A DNA stretch of 64,000 nt, from assembly GCF_000002075.1 (NCBI RefSeq), contig NW_004797437.1, positions 696,152 to 760,151 on the forward strand, written 5' to 3'. This DNA comes from Aplysia californica. Lineage: Eukaryota; Mollusca; Gastropoda; Aplysiida; Aplysiidae. Numbering within the stretch: the first letter of the stretch is position 1; every line of letters starts with the position of its first letter. Positions 1-13,100 of this stretch are shown here, piece after piece. The translations under genes and the position numbers were made by a program. The notes below the pieces were generated by a model. It did no database searches. It saw only the letters and a program-made list of their open reading frames with translations, and had not been told where the DNA came from.

Positions 1-110
1 TCCCTCTTCCCCCCTTCCCCCCCTCTCTATTTGATCTATCCTTTAAAAAATGTAATAAAACATATAAATAACTGTATTTCTCTCTTTCCTGTCTTTTTTC
101 CAACTTTCAG

Positions 111-147
111 GGAGAATTCTCCTACGATCTTGAACAAAAGAAAGTAA
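111..147 (+). CDS. Possible last coding exon of an upstream gene (weak)
   Basis: A good polypyrimidine tract and acceptor end at 110 (ttccaactttcag). The next bases, read from 112, encode ENSPTILNKRK and then a TAA stop. A second frame, read from 111, stays open much longer (GEFSYDLEQKKVNEV...), so the frame is uncertain. No protein family is recognised and nothing upstream is visible in the window. It could be the terminal exon of a gene lying to the left, or a chance acceptor. Confidence 0.22.
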
Positions 148-396
148 ACGAAGTCACAGTAAAATTTGGAAGCTGGCGTTGTTATAATTCTTTTTTTTTT
201 TTATTAAGCCCAGTAAGATACCAGACTTGGCCTTAAAAAACTTGCGGTTGAAATTGAAAGGAAAGACCGATACATGTATTTATCACCCACCATCTCGATC
301 TACGTCATCGTTGCTTATGTTTGTTTGCTGTATTTTGTCTCACGCATAAAGGTAAGATGAATTATTTCACAATACCACAAAAAAAAAAAAATCTCT

Positions 397-478
397 AGTA
401 CGGGTGGGGTTCGAACCCACGCGGAAATAATTCCATTGGATCTTAAGTCCAACGCCTTAACCACTCGGCCACCGTACT
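397..478 (-). tRNA. tRNA-Leu: tRNA-Leu (anticodon UAA), intact
   Basis: Read on the minus strand this 82-nt stretch folds as a class II tRNA. The 7-bp acceptor stem is AGTACGG/CCGTACT, the A box region reads GTGGCCGAGTGGTTAAGG, the anticodon stem-loop is TTGGACTTAAGATCCAA with anticodon TAA, a variable arm follows, and the B box is GGGTTCGAACCCC. The base after the stem (position 396) is A73, the leucine discriminator. From memory it is close to human tRNA-Leu-TAA. A long T run (about 376-392 on the coding strand) serves as Pol III terminator. No intron is seen. Stems are fully paired, so I read it as functional rather than SINE-derived. Confidence 0.93.
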
Positions 479-729
479 GTTGTTGCTAAGGGGTCAGGAA
501 ATTGACAATATCTAACTTTACACTCGTAAGTGTGTCATGTTAATAACATTATTTTTGGAAGAGCTTGCGATAGTTCCTTTATGTATTCTGAAGGAGTATA
601 AACTAATCTCGTTAAAAACAAACTGGGAGACAATATTATTAGATACGCAAGATATATAGATTTTGCGACAACTATCGTATTTACGGCTCTGAGTTCTTGA
701 CGTCACAATATTTACAGTAAACAAAGGTT

Positions 730-757
730 GTTACTAAAATGGCGGCCGCCTAGTAAC
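730..757 (+). promoter_or_regulatory. YY1-type motif inside an inverted repeat, possible ARL13 promoter region
   Basis: AAAATGGCGGC (736-746) matches the YY1 consensus AAnATGGCGGC. It sits between GTTACTA (730-736) and TAGTAAC (751-757), perfect inverted heptamers. The ARL13 start-codon exon begins with an acceptor at 2731-2732, so an untranslated first exon must lie upstream, and this CpG-containing patch is a reasonable place for it. No TATA box was recognised. The link to ARL13 is inference; the site could equally serve a divergent transcript. Confidence 0.35.
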
Positions 758-1004
758 GAGGATGCCCGGTTCCTACGTTTAAAACAAAGTACGTTGGTCC
801 ATTGATTGTGACAACACCCTTTGACGTTGATTTTATAACTGGTTTTCATTGGTGTTATTTGTAAGTAATAGCTGGTGTTCTGCTTCCTTCTTTGCTGTCT
901 GGTACAACGATGCTAAATGCCGGTTTTATTGTATAAATTCTTAAATGATTAAATGACTTAAACATTGAAAATAATGAAGTTGAAGCCTATTGGTCCGTCA
1001 TACA

Positions 1005-1382
1005 TAGGGTAGGTTGGGGCAACTTTGACAGGTTTGTGTAGTGCTGCAAAAGTAACTGAAACTGCTCCCACCTTTATGAAAGAACACAGGCTATCTTGGT
1101 ATCGTTGTGTCAAGCAGCCATTCTACTTCAGTTCAGTACTTCTGAGTTCTTGATTATTATGTTCTTTACTCTCTTTGCATTCCGAATTTTCAACCAATCA
1201 CGATTTTGTGGCATACGCTTGCTTGGGGCAACTTCAACAGGGGTTGGTGCAAATTTGACCCCACGCATGGGGCAACTTCGGCATAGCCTCTGACTCTGAC
1301 AGTACTAACAAGGGCTGTTGGCAACTTCGACAGGGGTCGGATATCTTCAACACAGTACTGGGTTCTTATTCAACTTATTGTG

Positions 1383-1439
<57 letters not shown>

Positions 1440-1720
1440 CACACTCACACACACACACACGCACACACTCTCACGCACAGGATTGAGCAGTCTAGTCTCA
1501 GTCTAAATTTCTGCTAGTTTGTATCTGACCGATCAAGTAATTTTGACCCAAGATGAAAATGATAATACAAACAAGATTAAACTAAAATGTGATAGTTTGT
1601 TAAAGGTGATTCTACTTATGAAGCTGGTAGGTCGAAATTGCCCCAGCCCCTGTCGAAGTTGCCTTGTTTTGCCCTGTCGAATTTGCACCAGCAACCAATA
1701 TCTCACCCCATCATTTTAAA
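1005..1720. repeat. Cluster of GGGGCAACTTYGACAGG motifs in both orientations
   Basis: The motif GGGGCAACTTTGACAGG occurs at 1017, with variants near 1226, 1269 and 1317 on the plus strand and inverted copies near 1638 and 1672. The arrangement, forward at the left and inverted at the right, suggests a TIR element of about 0.7 kb with subterminal repeats. Target-site duplications were not resolved. A (CT)n run (1390-1436) and a CA run (1441-1460) lie inside it. No coding sequence is evident. Confidence 0.45.
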
Positions 1721-2732
1721 TAAATAGTGTAAATATTCATATAATCGACATTTCTAATTCTAGATGGATTTAAATGAACCTAAGGATACTAAAGTTTCGT
1801 TAAACATAACGGATATTTTGAAGCAAAAAAACAAGCGTGTGTATAAGAAAGCAACCCTCGATCCTATCGGCTGGGCCTCTGAAACCCCCCATCCCCCCTA
1901 AATTCCCCAGTGTAAGACGGAAAATGTCTAAGCCAGATTATTTTTCTGCATTCCTTTCAATTCCATTTTACACAAGTTTGAGGGTACATTATAAAAGTTA
2001 GGAACTGAAGACGACAACCCCCCAAAAAAAAATAAATAAATTGATCATTGAAGTTAGAAACTGAGAATGGCCAGGATGGGATGATGCAGGGCAATGAGAA
2101 TGGGTGTGTGTCTACCTACACTGCAGAGATGTGCAATCTTCTGAAGGGATGAGCATGATTCCGCTCCTAAGGGGACTTACAATTTTATCCATCTGCATTT
2201 AATGCATGAAACTCTTGAAGGCCATGAAAGCAAAATGATATAGATATGTAATTGCTGTGATGTGGTGTAGGTTTTTCATGCACCTCTCAGTGTAGTGCAG
2301 TCCATTGAGAGGTGTGACATCGTCTGTATTGCAAGCAATCTACTCAAGTCCGTTTGGGTACTTTTTATTTCAGAGTCAAAAAAACTAGTTTTTGTTGTGT
2401 TGTTCCTATCAGGAATCATGAAAAGCAAGAAAATTGTAAGCTTTGACCACTGCATTAAACTGCATTTTGGTGATGTTGAAAGGTGCATCTTTGATAGAGC
2501 TTTGAGAGGGTGTAGAAATAAAAAGGATTAAACTCAAATCTGGTGCCTGGTGATAGGAGTTTTGTGAAACTCTTCAACATCCTTTTGGGAAATTGATGCA
2601 AGGTTGTTTGCACCATTGTTCTGCATAGAATTGAAGGCAATATTGTGAGAAAAGCCTGTTGAGAAATAACTAATTGTTTGCATCCTTCATAAGACTGAAC
2701 AAATTGACACATATGACACCTTTTTCTCACAG

Positions 2733-5521
2733 AGGTCAAGGAAATAAAGCAAACTTTGTCCTCAAACTTCTGGTTCCAAGATGGGGAACTGTGTGTCGTT
2801 ACTGAAGAGGAAAAAAGAGCCCAACAAGTGAGTGAAAACTGATTCTTTAGGGTTTTTTTTAATTCAGATAAATTTTAATATAATTTCATGATTTTTGTAC
2901 ATAAATCTTTATATTTTGTTGTTGTTGTTGTTGTTGTTGAGGGAGGGGGGGGGGGGGGGGGTGTCTCTCTCTTTCTATTTTAGTGGATTGTGTAAAAAAA
3001 AATGAACTTGCATTTTTATTCCATTTAATAGTCTCTTGGTATGATATTATGGGCTTCATCCCATAAAGATGGATTTGCGTAGTGCTTTGATTAACATTCT
3101 TCTCTTTTGATATCCTTTGATTATTTAATGCAATTTGTTTTGTTCTTAACATTTCTCCTCTGAATGGAAATTGCTCACAGGTAGAGGATTATTGAATGGT
3201 GTTGATTCCCTTTATGATATTGAGCTGTGTTTGTGGTAGCCTGGTAGGTATCAGTGTCAGTCAAGAGTATTGATTGTGCATTATTTGGTTGTTCCCCCAG
3301 GGCCATAACGCTGGCCATTATAGGACTGGATAATGCTGGGAAGACAACACTATGCTCCGTTTTTACGGGAGGTAAGATTTTGTGTGATTTGTTTTGTTCC
3401 AGGGACAAAGTAAATTTTTCTGTCTGACAATAGGGACCTACCTTTTGTATCTGCTGTATTTTTGACATATCCTCTTTATGCTGGTTGGTAAAAAGGAAAG
3501 ATGACCTGTCTGTGAATATCACCAAAACACGATCTTATTGGGGGGGGGGGGGGGGGGGGACTTTATAAAAATCGAAGAAATTTGGGAGATGCACGAATAT
3601 ATAATATGTTAAAGGACATAACTTCTTCACTTCTCTCCACGTGAGTGTGAAGAAGTATTAGTACCATTGTGTCTATTTACCATGCTGTAGGACAAAAAAA
3701 AACGTAATCTTACTTCAATCTATATTTGCATACAAGTTTTGACGTAGCTTACAACAAGTGGGCAAAATAACTTCATTTTGCCTTGACAGGCTCAATGAAT
3801 AACTATTTATTAGGTTAGAGATTTACACCAATTGTTTATCATGTATATCTGGCAGTTTTGCAATGTTTTTACTCAGTTAATACAGCAATTGGAAAGAAAT
3901 CTGAAGGTCCGCAAATTTCATCTCAGACATGTGTTTGCTCACTGTTTTTGGTTGGGTTTTTTTGTTGTTGTTGTTAGGAAGCCATTTTCCTTCTACTCCC
4001 TTTACATTCTCCCTCTAGTTCTCAAGGTTCATGTGCATTTTTCGACTCACAAATTAACAGATTTTTACCAACATGATGTAGTTTTTTAATGAGGTTCAGT
4101 ATTCCTAGCCGTTCAAGCAGCCAAATGCCATTTGTGTCTCGATGTGGTGGAAACAGGTGCTCGTCAATTTTGGGCGTATGTTCATTTCTCTTCTTTTTGG
4201 TGAAAAAAATATTTCCTATTTATCTTGAAAAGAAGTTGAAATATTTGCAGTTGAAGGAGGTCAGGGTCGCCTGGTTTCAGAGGTAAAATTAGCGAGAACA
4301 TGGCCGCTAAAATTTGGTAACTGCCATAGCCTTAGAATTCTTGGAAACTGAAAATTTACATTTTTTGGTGCTTTTTTCCAGTAAAATTCATACAAAAATA
4401 AGTTTTTAAATGGACATAAAAGGTGTTGAGCCCCCCACCCCCCAAAAAAATAATTTAAAAAATGAGGGGGAAAAAATGTGTCCATCGGCCCAAAAATACC
4501 GACTTCTTTGATTTCATTATTTTGATGAGCGCCTGATTTCACCAAGATGGCTCACATTTGTGAGGAAGCTTTTATTTTAGTGTCCACAATTTCTTTTTTT
4601 TTTTTTTTGCATTCGATTATCGGAGCTGCTTTCCTGATTGTGCATTTATCTTCCTCTTTCTACTTCTTTGACATATTAAGTGTGTATAGTTTACACATGG
4701 GGCCTCTGAGGCTGTGTCGACGACTGAGAAGACAAGGCACTTGACCCCTGCCATCTGGGGATTGTGGGTGGGAGAACCCTGAGAGAAAGCCCAAAGTTGT
4801 CCACATCCCATACTTGATAGAGCTTGGAATGGAACTTTGTAGTTTTCTTATTTTTTAAATTTGATTTGATAAGAGCTTTAAAGCGCTCACAACTGCACAA
4901 GGTCATACGAGCATGCGAGAACACGAGTTGGTTGTTTTCCCTCAAGTTCACAGCACATCTACTGTGGAATTTTGCAAGAGAGGAAAAGATTTTACCTGCT
5001 AACTAACAAGTCCTCAGAGTTTTTCTGTATTTTATGTCTTTTGCCTTGTATATTTGTAAATTTTGTTTATTTCTTTGTTTTGACAGAGACACCAGATCCT
5101 GATATTGCCCCAACTGTCGGATTTCGCAATGTCAAATTTTCCCACTCCAACTTTGATGTCACGTTATTTGATGTTGGAGGAGGGAAAAGCATCCGTCCCA
5201 TCTGGAAGACTTACTTTGGGGAAGTGTTTGGCATAATGTATGTGCTTGACTCAAGCTCTCGGGCCAACTTGTTAGAGGCAAGAGAAGTTCTCCGCGATGC
5301 TCTGGAGCACCCCCAGATCTCTGGAAAACCGATTCTTGTGTGAGTTTAACTAAGTTTTATTTCAGTGGTTTGCAAAGATTGATTTTTGTAATGGCCTCAG
5401 TGACTGTTTTTTTTTTCTAAAATAACAGTATTTAACACAAAAACATCAAAACAAAACCTTTTTTGTAGCTCAGTTTTGCAATGTTACCTTACCTTCTTAG
5501 AACAGTCAGTTTTGCTTTGAG

Positions 5522-5559
<38 letters not shown>

Positions 5560-7031
5560 TTTGTGTGTGTGTGTATGTGTGTGTGTGTATGTGTGTGTGT
5601 GTGCGTGCGCACGTGCGCGCACATGTGGGACAAAGAAAAAAGAAAGGGAAAGAGAGAGAGAGAGAGAAGAGGAGAAAGAGGGAGAGTGTGTGTGTTTATT
5701 GTGCTGGTTGCTATTAATGAATAATTTTATTTGTTTTTGTCATCTTTGCTGTAAAGCGCATGGAGCATTTCCAAAATGAAAAAGCGTTTTATAAATGCTT
5801 CCCATTTTTATAGTTAGTTATCATTTTGTCTTTGTGGTAAATACATCTTTTGATTTTCTTTTTTTAGTTTGGCCAACAAAGTGGACAAGGATGACCACTT
5901 AGAAGAAGTGGACATCGTCCATGGACTCAAGTTGGAGGAGACTGCCAATGCTAATAACTGCCCATCACATTTGGTCAGTAACCGTTTAGAATATAGTCGT
6001 TCTCCATCTTTTCTTTTGTTATTAAAAGGTTTTTGTCAGAGTTACTTTTTGGAACATTCATAGCACCTAAGTATGGACATGATTCTAACTCCATATGGAT
6101 TGAATTAACCTCTTCTAATGTCTTCTCAGCGTATGCTTATTAAAAAGCGATGGTCCTCTTTTTCTTTTTGTATAGTCTCCTTGAGCTGTAAGCTGAATTT
6201 GTGTCTGAGAATGAACAAAGTAATCTCTTCATCTTTCTTTACAGTCACTCTTTTGTTTTTGTTTTCTCATCTTTAGCTGTGAGTTGAATTTTTTTCCTCA
6301 GCTTGAATAAAGTGGTTTCTTCTTTTTTCCCATCCTTCTTTCTTTTTCTCATTCCCATGAATGAGACAGTATTTTCTTTCTTTCATTCCTTCTTTCTTTG
6401 TCTCATTCTCGTGAATAAAATTGTATTTTCTTTCTTTTCATCCTTCTTTTTTTTTTCTCTCTTTCGCTTGATTTTGCTGTTTCCTAATCTGAAGTTGCAT
6501 GTCCCCAGGTGATGGTGTCGGCCCTGGTGGGTGTGGGCACAAAGATGGACAAGGAGCTTCAGGACGGGCTCCAGTGGCTGCTAGAGAAGATCCGCGGGTC
6601 GCTGAGCGAGCTTGAGCCGCGCGTGGCCTCAGACATCCGGGCGGCCACCGAGAGACGGGACAAGGAGCGCGAGGAGAGGAAAGCGCGGGTCCAGAGACAG
6701 AGAGAGGAGAGGTGACTTTGACGTCATTGTGTTGGTTTCCTTTTCTTTTTCTTTTTTTTCGGTTGTTGTTGTTGTTTACAAAAGATTTAAGGTTTTTTTT
6801 TTAGGATGTGGGTGTGGTGGTGGGTGGGTAGGGGGGGGGGGGGGGCTCTATACAAACATATGTCTGTGGTGGTGCAATCAGGGTTAAAGTTTGTTCGTGT
6901 GTATGTATATTCTGTACATATGTGTATGTATCTTTGTCTGTGTTTATGTGTATATATATATGCATATGATCCTGTGTGACCTTCAATTAAGTTGTGACTA
7001 TTTAAGGTATGCACACTTTCTTTTTCCCTTG

Positions 7032-7111
<80 letters not shown>

Positions 7112-10100
7112 TACATATATTTACATGTATTTGTGTTACCAAAGCGACCGGAAGTGGCAGTGTCCATTATTCTTGTTCCTTCATACACTCTATCCTCAGG
7201 GAGAAAGAAGAAGAGAGGGAAAGGAGACGTCTTGGTACAGAGAAGGAAAAAGAAGACAGTGAAGATGACGATATTGTGGATGGAAATCCTTTTAAGGCTT
7301 TAGATATGGACACTTTAAAGCAAAAGGTAAGCGGTTGGTTCACATCAGATCTGTAGTTAGAGTGTACTGTCTCTTTTTGTTCCAGTTTTCTTATCAGTGT
7401 TTTTGGCCCTATGTTTAGGACGTTTGTCATCGCTCACAGAAGTTGCAAGTTCAATTCTTATGTGGGAAACTTATTTTATCAAGCATCTCCATCTGTCTGC
7501 TGGGATGCTGTATCCCGCTCCACCTAGGCGGAGTTGAAGCAGCTTGCTACATGAATGATCTATGTTGGGTTGAAGGGGCTGATAACTCATTCGCTACGCC
7601 GAGCAGTGGGGGGCAGCGCGGCTAAAGTGCTGTCAGTACGCTAAGCCGCCCCCGGCGGCTCGAGAACCGATCTTCAATTTTAGCTTAGATTCTCTTCCAA
7701 TCCACATATCCATGTTAAAATAAAGGTCATAATATAATGTTGACTTCCGGGTCAAGCATTTCCACTGAACATCGGAAATTTAGATTCAGTTTTGAAACGC
7801 AATTTCGTAGTTTATTCGACTTTGTTTTATCGCGATGCCAAAATTATAGCCCGGACACCAGTCTTAGTAATTTTACACAACAAAATCTATCATTATTTTG
7901 CCCACTAAAGAAATGTTTGACTTTTTTTTTTAATATTGATACGATTGGACTCATATTGCCAATGCACTGTTATTGAGAAATCAATATTTTTGAGTGCTAG
8001 ATCTAGATTCTAGATCTAGGTCAAAATCTAAATTGTCAAAATGTTTTTTTTCTCACCAAAATCACTACTTTTTGATGAAATTACACAAAAGTGCAACTCA
8101 AGACCTGTATAGGTTTATTCCAAATGCAATTCTGAATAATTCCGTATAATATACGAGTGGGTTTTTTCTGTTTGTGATCGTTATTCAAGATTATAAAAAT
8201 TTTTATTTTTTTTCAATATCGGATGTTATGATCCAAATGTACAAATATTATGGAATGTATGTAAATAACAGCTAACTTTTCAATATTTTCCAGTTCTATA
8301 TTCATTTATGGTTATTTTGATGCATCATTTGACTAGGTGCAAACATATTTTTTGAGTTTCACCAAAGATTAGTAATTTTTTATTTTCAAATTTTATCCGC
8401 ATCCATTCAAAATTGCGTTGCATAATCGCCTATTACATGAACCAAAGTTTAAAAATACATAAATAAACATTACAGATGTATTCTACAAACCATACTGAAA
8501 ATATTGGTATATAATATGTTGGTATTTATTTGAATTTGTGGCCCCAAAGACCTTTTAACTGCCCACTATTCATCATCTCTTTTCGCCCTCCCGAAAAAAT
8601 TCGTCCACTAGCCGAAAATAATACGTAGCGAATGAGTTAAACATTTACTTTTCAATCATGTTTTCTTGTAAAGTATGATTTGTTTCTGATCTTTGCAATT
8701 GGGAACAATCCTTTTTCTGCATCTGTTGTTCAAATGAGTAGTTAGTTATAGTTAGTAGAAGTTCGGATTTTATATTTTGGAGAATATAATAGTACTTATT
8801 AAAAGAACATTTATTTATGCAGAATTGTCATTATTGAATTTGTAATTTTGATGGTAAGGAAGAGAAATTTTCTTAGAATATCATGATTTTCTGAACTATA
8901 AAATTAATTCTGGCAAATCTGAAAGGCTGTCTGGTTTATCTGTTTTCTGTTGTTCTTTTTCCAGGAGCAACGTTTGAAAGAGGAGAAGAGGAGGAAACAG
9001 GAAAGAATGCGTGAGCTGGACCTAGAAGATGGGAGATTCAGGAGGAGTAAGGACGACTCCAGTTTGGGCTATGCCTCAGGTGTACGAAGATCTCTGGATG
9101 ATTATCAGTTGGAGTCGAGGGCTGGGGGCAGGGAAGAGAGTTCTGGAAATAACTACGCTGCCTTGAATCTGTTCGGCCGAGGTGCCAATTCTCGTGCCTC
9201 GGCTCTACCTCCTTTGGAACCCTTAGGGTCAAGGGTCGTAGAGGGTGCAGAGAAGAAAAAGCCCAAAAAGAAAAAGAAATTGACAGACTATCACCTTGAT
9301 GATAGAGATGAGGAGGGTGAATTTGGCCATGCAGAAAAGAGAGATGCCATTGGCCGTTTGGGGTTGAATGTTCATGACCTTGACTCCTTGAATCGGGATC
9401 ATGATGTTCATGATCTGACCCCAAGAGTGACAAAGCCAAAGAAAAATAATAAGGTGGTGAGGGCTGGACGGATTGATGAACATGAGGAGGAGGATGATCC
9501 TTACAGAGATCTCGGAGTAGATGGTCGGTCACGCTATAAAAATCTGGCTAGCCTTCGTCAGAATAATTACGAGGATGTGCTCCCTGCAAAGAGAGGTAAC
9601 AAAGATATGGGTCGCTTGAACAACAATGACAGGTTCCCCAGAGACTTGGAGAGGGAGAACTCCTTGTACAGAAACTCTCTGAAGAAGATATCACCTCCAA
9701 ACATGACCAGATTTGAGGAGGATGAAGAGGACGACAAAGACGAGGGCATTGAGGAGGATTCCGACAATGGGAGCGATGATGCAGTAGACAAGTACAGAAG
9801 GTCTCGAAACGTTAATGGTGTGAATAGAAATCGCAAGAGCCGAGACCAAGATGTCTACTCCAGCAGAGACAGAAAGCTGCGGGGCCAGAGCAGAGACAGT
9901 GATGATGAAGAGGAGAGAGACGACTATCTCTCCCATAGCATTCTCAAAGACACCATGCGTTTTCCAACAAGCCCCACGGATGATGAAGTTCCCGTTGATT
10001 TCAGAAAAGAAATGGAGAGGCTTCGGAATCGTAAAGTCAATGATTACAGGTCCAAGCACAATGGGATTGATAGTGATAACTACTCTAGTTCCAGGCAAAA

Positions 10101-13100
10101 CGCCCAGCGTGGCATGAGACGATATGATGACGATGAAGAGGACAAATTGGGCAATGCGAGAAATCGAAATGCAAGGAATGTCCGATCACCCATGGAAGAT
10201 GAAGGTTTGTTAATTTATTGTTTATAATTTATACCGGTAATCTATGTGTGTGCTTTTGTTTTTAAGATTTTGTTTGGTTTTAAAAGATCATTTTCTTCCT
10301 TCACTGTGTTATGTTATTAAAAGACCTTGAAAAAATGTCAGCTTTTTGCTCTGAGGGTACCCTGTCACATCATACTTGAATATAAGTGTTATTTCTACTT
10401 GTTTTTATCACATAATTTTAAGCCTTACTGATCAGCATGTATGGTGTAGTGGTAAAGTTCTTTGCCTATGTATGCACAAGATTTGGTGCTCGTGTGGGGA
10501 AATAATTTTTTGTGTATTTTTGCCTTTCTGCTGTACCATACTCTTCTATGGTTGGCCGTGGCAGGTAATGTCTAAGCAGCCCTCCTAGTAAAAGATATAA
10601 GTTGTATTTGATGGTGGCTTAGAAATTTTCTGGTCATCATTGGGAAGTCCTGCTTGACGCTGCAGGACCATTTCGAAGGTGTGTTTATTTCTTAGGTCAT
10701 CCAGTTTTCTTAGCTTCAGGTCAGTGCTAGGTTTCTGAAGTCTGCAGTCAAATCTGAGCTTTAAGTGTTCATTGGCTACCATGTGTTCCTCTGATGATTG
10801 CTGGAGTGTCTACATGCATGTAGAAGGTCTTTATGAACTCAAAATATTGTAGATATTTGATGCTACATTTCAGCGAATCCATGATCTACGCTCAATATGA
10901 TGTTCTGTCCTTTGTTTCCTTTCTTCTCCATGCTTGTGAAACTTTTTAATGCTTACTATTAAAAATAACTTTTACTGAATATTTTTAAAAATCTAATTCA
11001 TTTTCACTTTGATATATGAAAAGTCTTTTTTATTTGACTGAGTGAGTTTGACTATTGGATTCTTCCAATGCCACATTCAACCCTTTACATGTACAACAGA
11101 CTGGTTTTACACAAACATGGAACATGAAAAGAGTTAATCTTGACAACATCATTTAAATCTTCCATTTATTTAATGCTTTTTTTGTTTTTCACAGAGGATT
11201 TCAACTCGGTGCGGCACTCAGGCCAAAGCGAGACTCGTCGCAAAAAGAAGAAGAACCTGTTACGTTCGAACAAGCTGGCACCTTCCGACGATGATGAGAA
11301 CGAGCCCCCGTCCAGTCATCGCTTCAGCTCCCCCCGTATGGTGCAGGAGCACGGGTCTCGAAACACATCCGATGCTGACACACCCACCCGGCACGGAAGG
11401 AACGTGCGAACAACACACATTCATCGTCAAGATTCTGGTAAGCTACTGTTATAGAATATTCAGAGGAGGGGATAGATTTGGTTATACTGTCAGCTTTTCA
11501 AAACTGTGTGGACAATTTTTTGTTCTAGTATTTTAAGCCCTTGGAAATTTGAAATTATGATTATTTGCACTGCTTTGGGAGGAAAAAAGAAGAAAGAATT
11601 GAGTGGTCTTCTCTTCAGTTCTGGAAATTTGCCTTGTATTGTTATGTGCATGCTTGTCTAACTGGTAATGAAAAAACTTGTTTTATTTCACTGTAAGGTT
11701 ATTTTAAGAGGCAGGCATACTAAATACTGGTTTAACAGGCATACTAAATACTGGTCTAACAGGCAAACTAAATACTGGTCTAACAGGCAAACTAAATACT
11801 AGTCTAAAAGTCACTTTACACATGTATGTTAATAAACATATAAGCCAGTCAAAGTCTATATCATACATACAAAGGCATACTAGTCCATCAGTCATAATAT
11901 ACAAACAGAGACATACCTGTTAGACTGAGTTACATTATACGTACAAAGGCATACCTGTCCAACAATTTTATACCAGTACATGATAAAAAGGCATACTTGT
12001 CAGTCTAAGGCATGTCATCCATATTATAGAGTTACACTGGTCAATCAAAGAATAGTTGTGTGTACAAAGGCATGCTAGTTGATTAAAGTCACATTATATG
12101 TACATACGAAACTATAAATTGGTCGCTTTTAAGGACAAGCGGGCTAACCCAGATTTTGGGGTTTCCAGAAATCTTGACCTACACCAAAAATGGGCATTGC
12201 CCTACCTATAGGAGAAGTTTTGTTTCCTTGGTGTGTAAATTTGTTCAGTTATACTTATAGAGAAAATTCTCCTTGTCTTTTAAAGAAACTGAACTAGGGT
12301 CCAAAGACTTTACCTTCGATTTTCTCAAAACAGCTTTTTTCGGGATAGCCCTCTTGTGCTTAAAAGCGACCAATTAATGGATGCACCCACATAAACACAA
12401 CATTGCTGGTCGCTACCAGGCAGCACTCACTTTTTTAGCTAGGGTTACCATCTTGTCCTAGACACTCTCCCTCCATATTGTCTCCGAATATTTCTTGACG
12501 TTTCTGAGGGGTCAAGTTTCATCATTTGACCTGTAACACCTCCCCCCCCCTGCCATCCCATTAATGAGTAGAAGACCCAGTTCAGCTCATTTTAGACTAA
12601 TTATGCTTTTTCTTCTCTCTTTTATCCTTTGTATATTGGTGCAAACTGCCAAGCTTGGGCTTTTCTACAGCTATGGGGAATCTTACGTAAGCTGACAAAA
12701 CTCCTTTTTTTTATTCACAGTAGTTTCGAGATAAAGAGGGTAACCATTTAGAAGAGGCATTATTCAGAAATTTGAATTCTAATTTATAAGAAGGAACTAG
12801 TCACAGTTTCACTTTGAATTTTTCTCACAAAGAGGGTAAATGATGAAGCTTTCGATTTAGCAAATGAAAAAATTTGGTGCCAAAAAATAAAAGAGACGTT
12901 TTGTGAGCTTATGGCTGAATTCTGTTCTGTCACATGGAGCAGAGACCTGGGTTTTAACAAAAGCTGCTAGTAGTAGGAGGAAAGTCTGAACCTTCATCAG
13001 TGGATTCTTGAAACAGAGTTGAACCTGCCATGGTTGCCTAGGTCACCTTAACACTTTGCGGTCATTTACTGCAATAATTGGACGCTGAAAATGTTTCCGT

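Noticed and set aside
730-757. RFX X-box for a ciliary gene
   Set aside because: The half-sites GTTACTA/TAGTAAC are 14 bp apart, too far for an X-box, which needs 1-3 bp.
6787-7262. Cys-Val and Thr-His rich frames on both strands
   Set aside because: They lie in the CA microsatellite and neighbouring ARL13 intron 5; only the exon from 7200 is coding.
9038-10117. Minus-strand and +2/+3 frames over 9.0-10.1 kb
   Set aside because: They are shadows of the long, low-complexity ARL13 exon 7.
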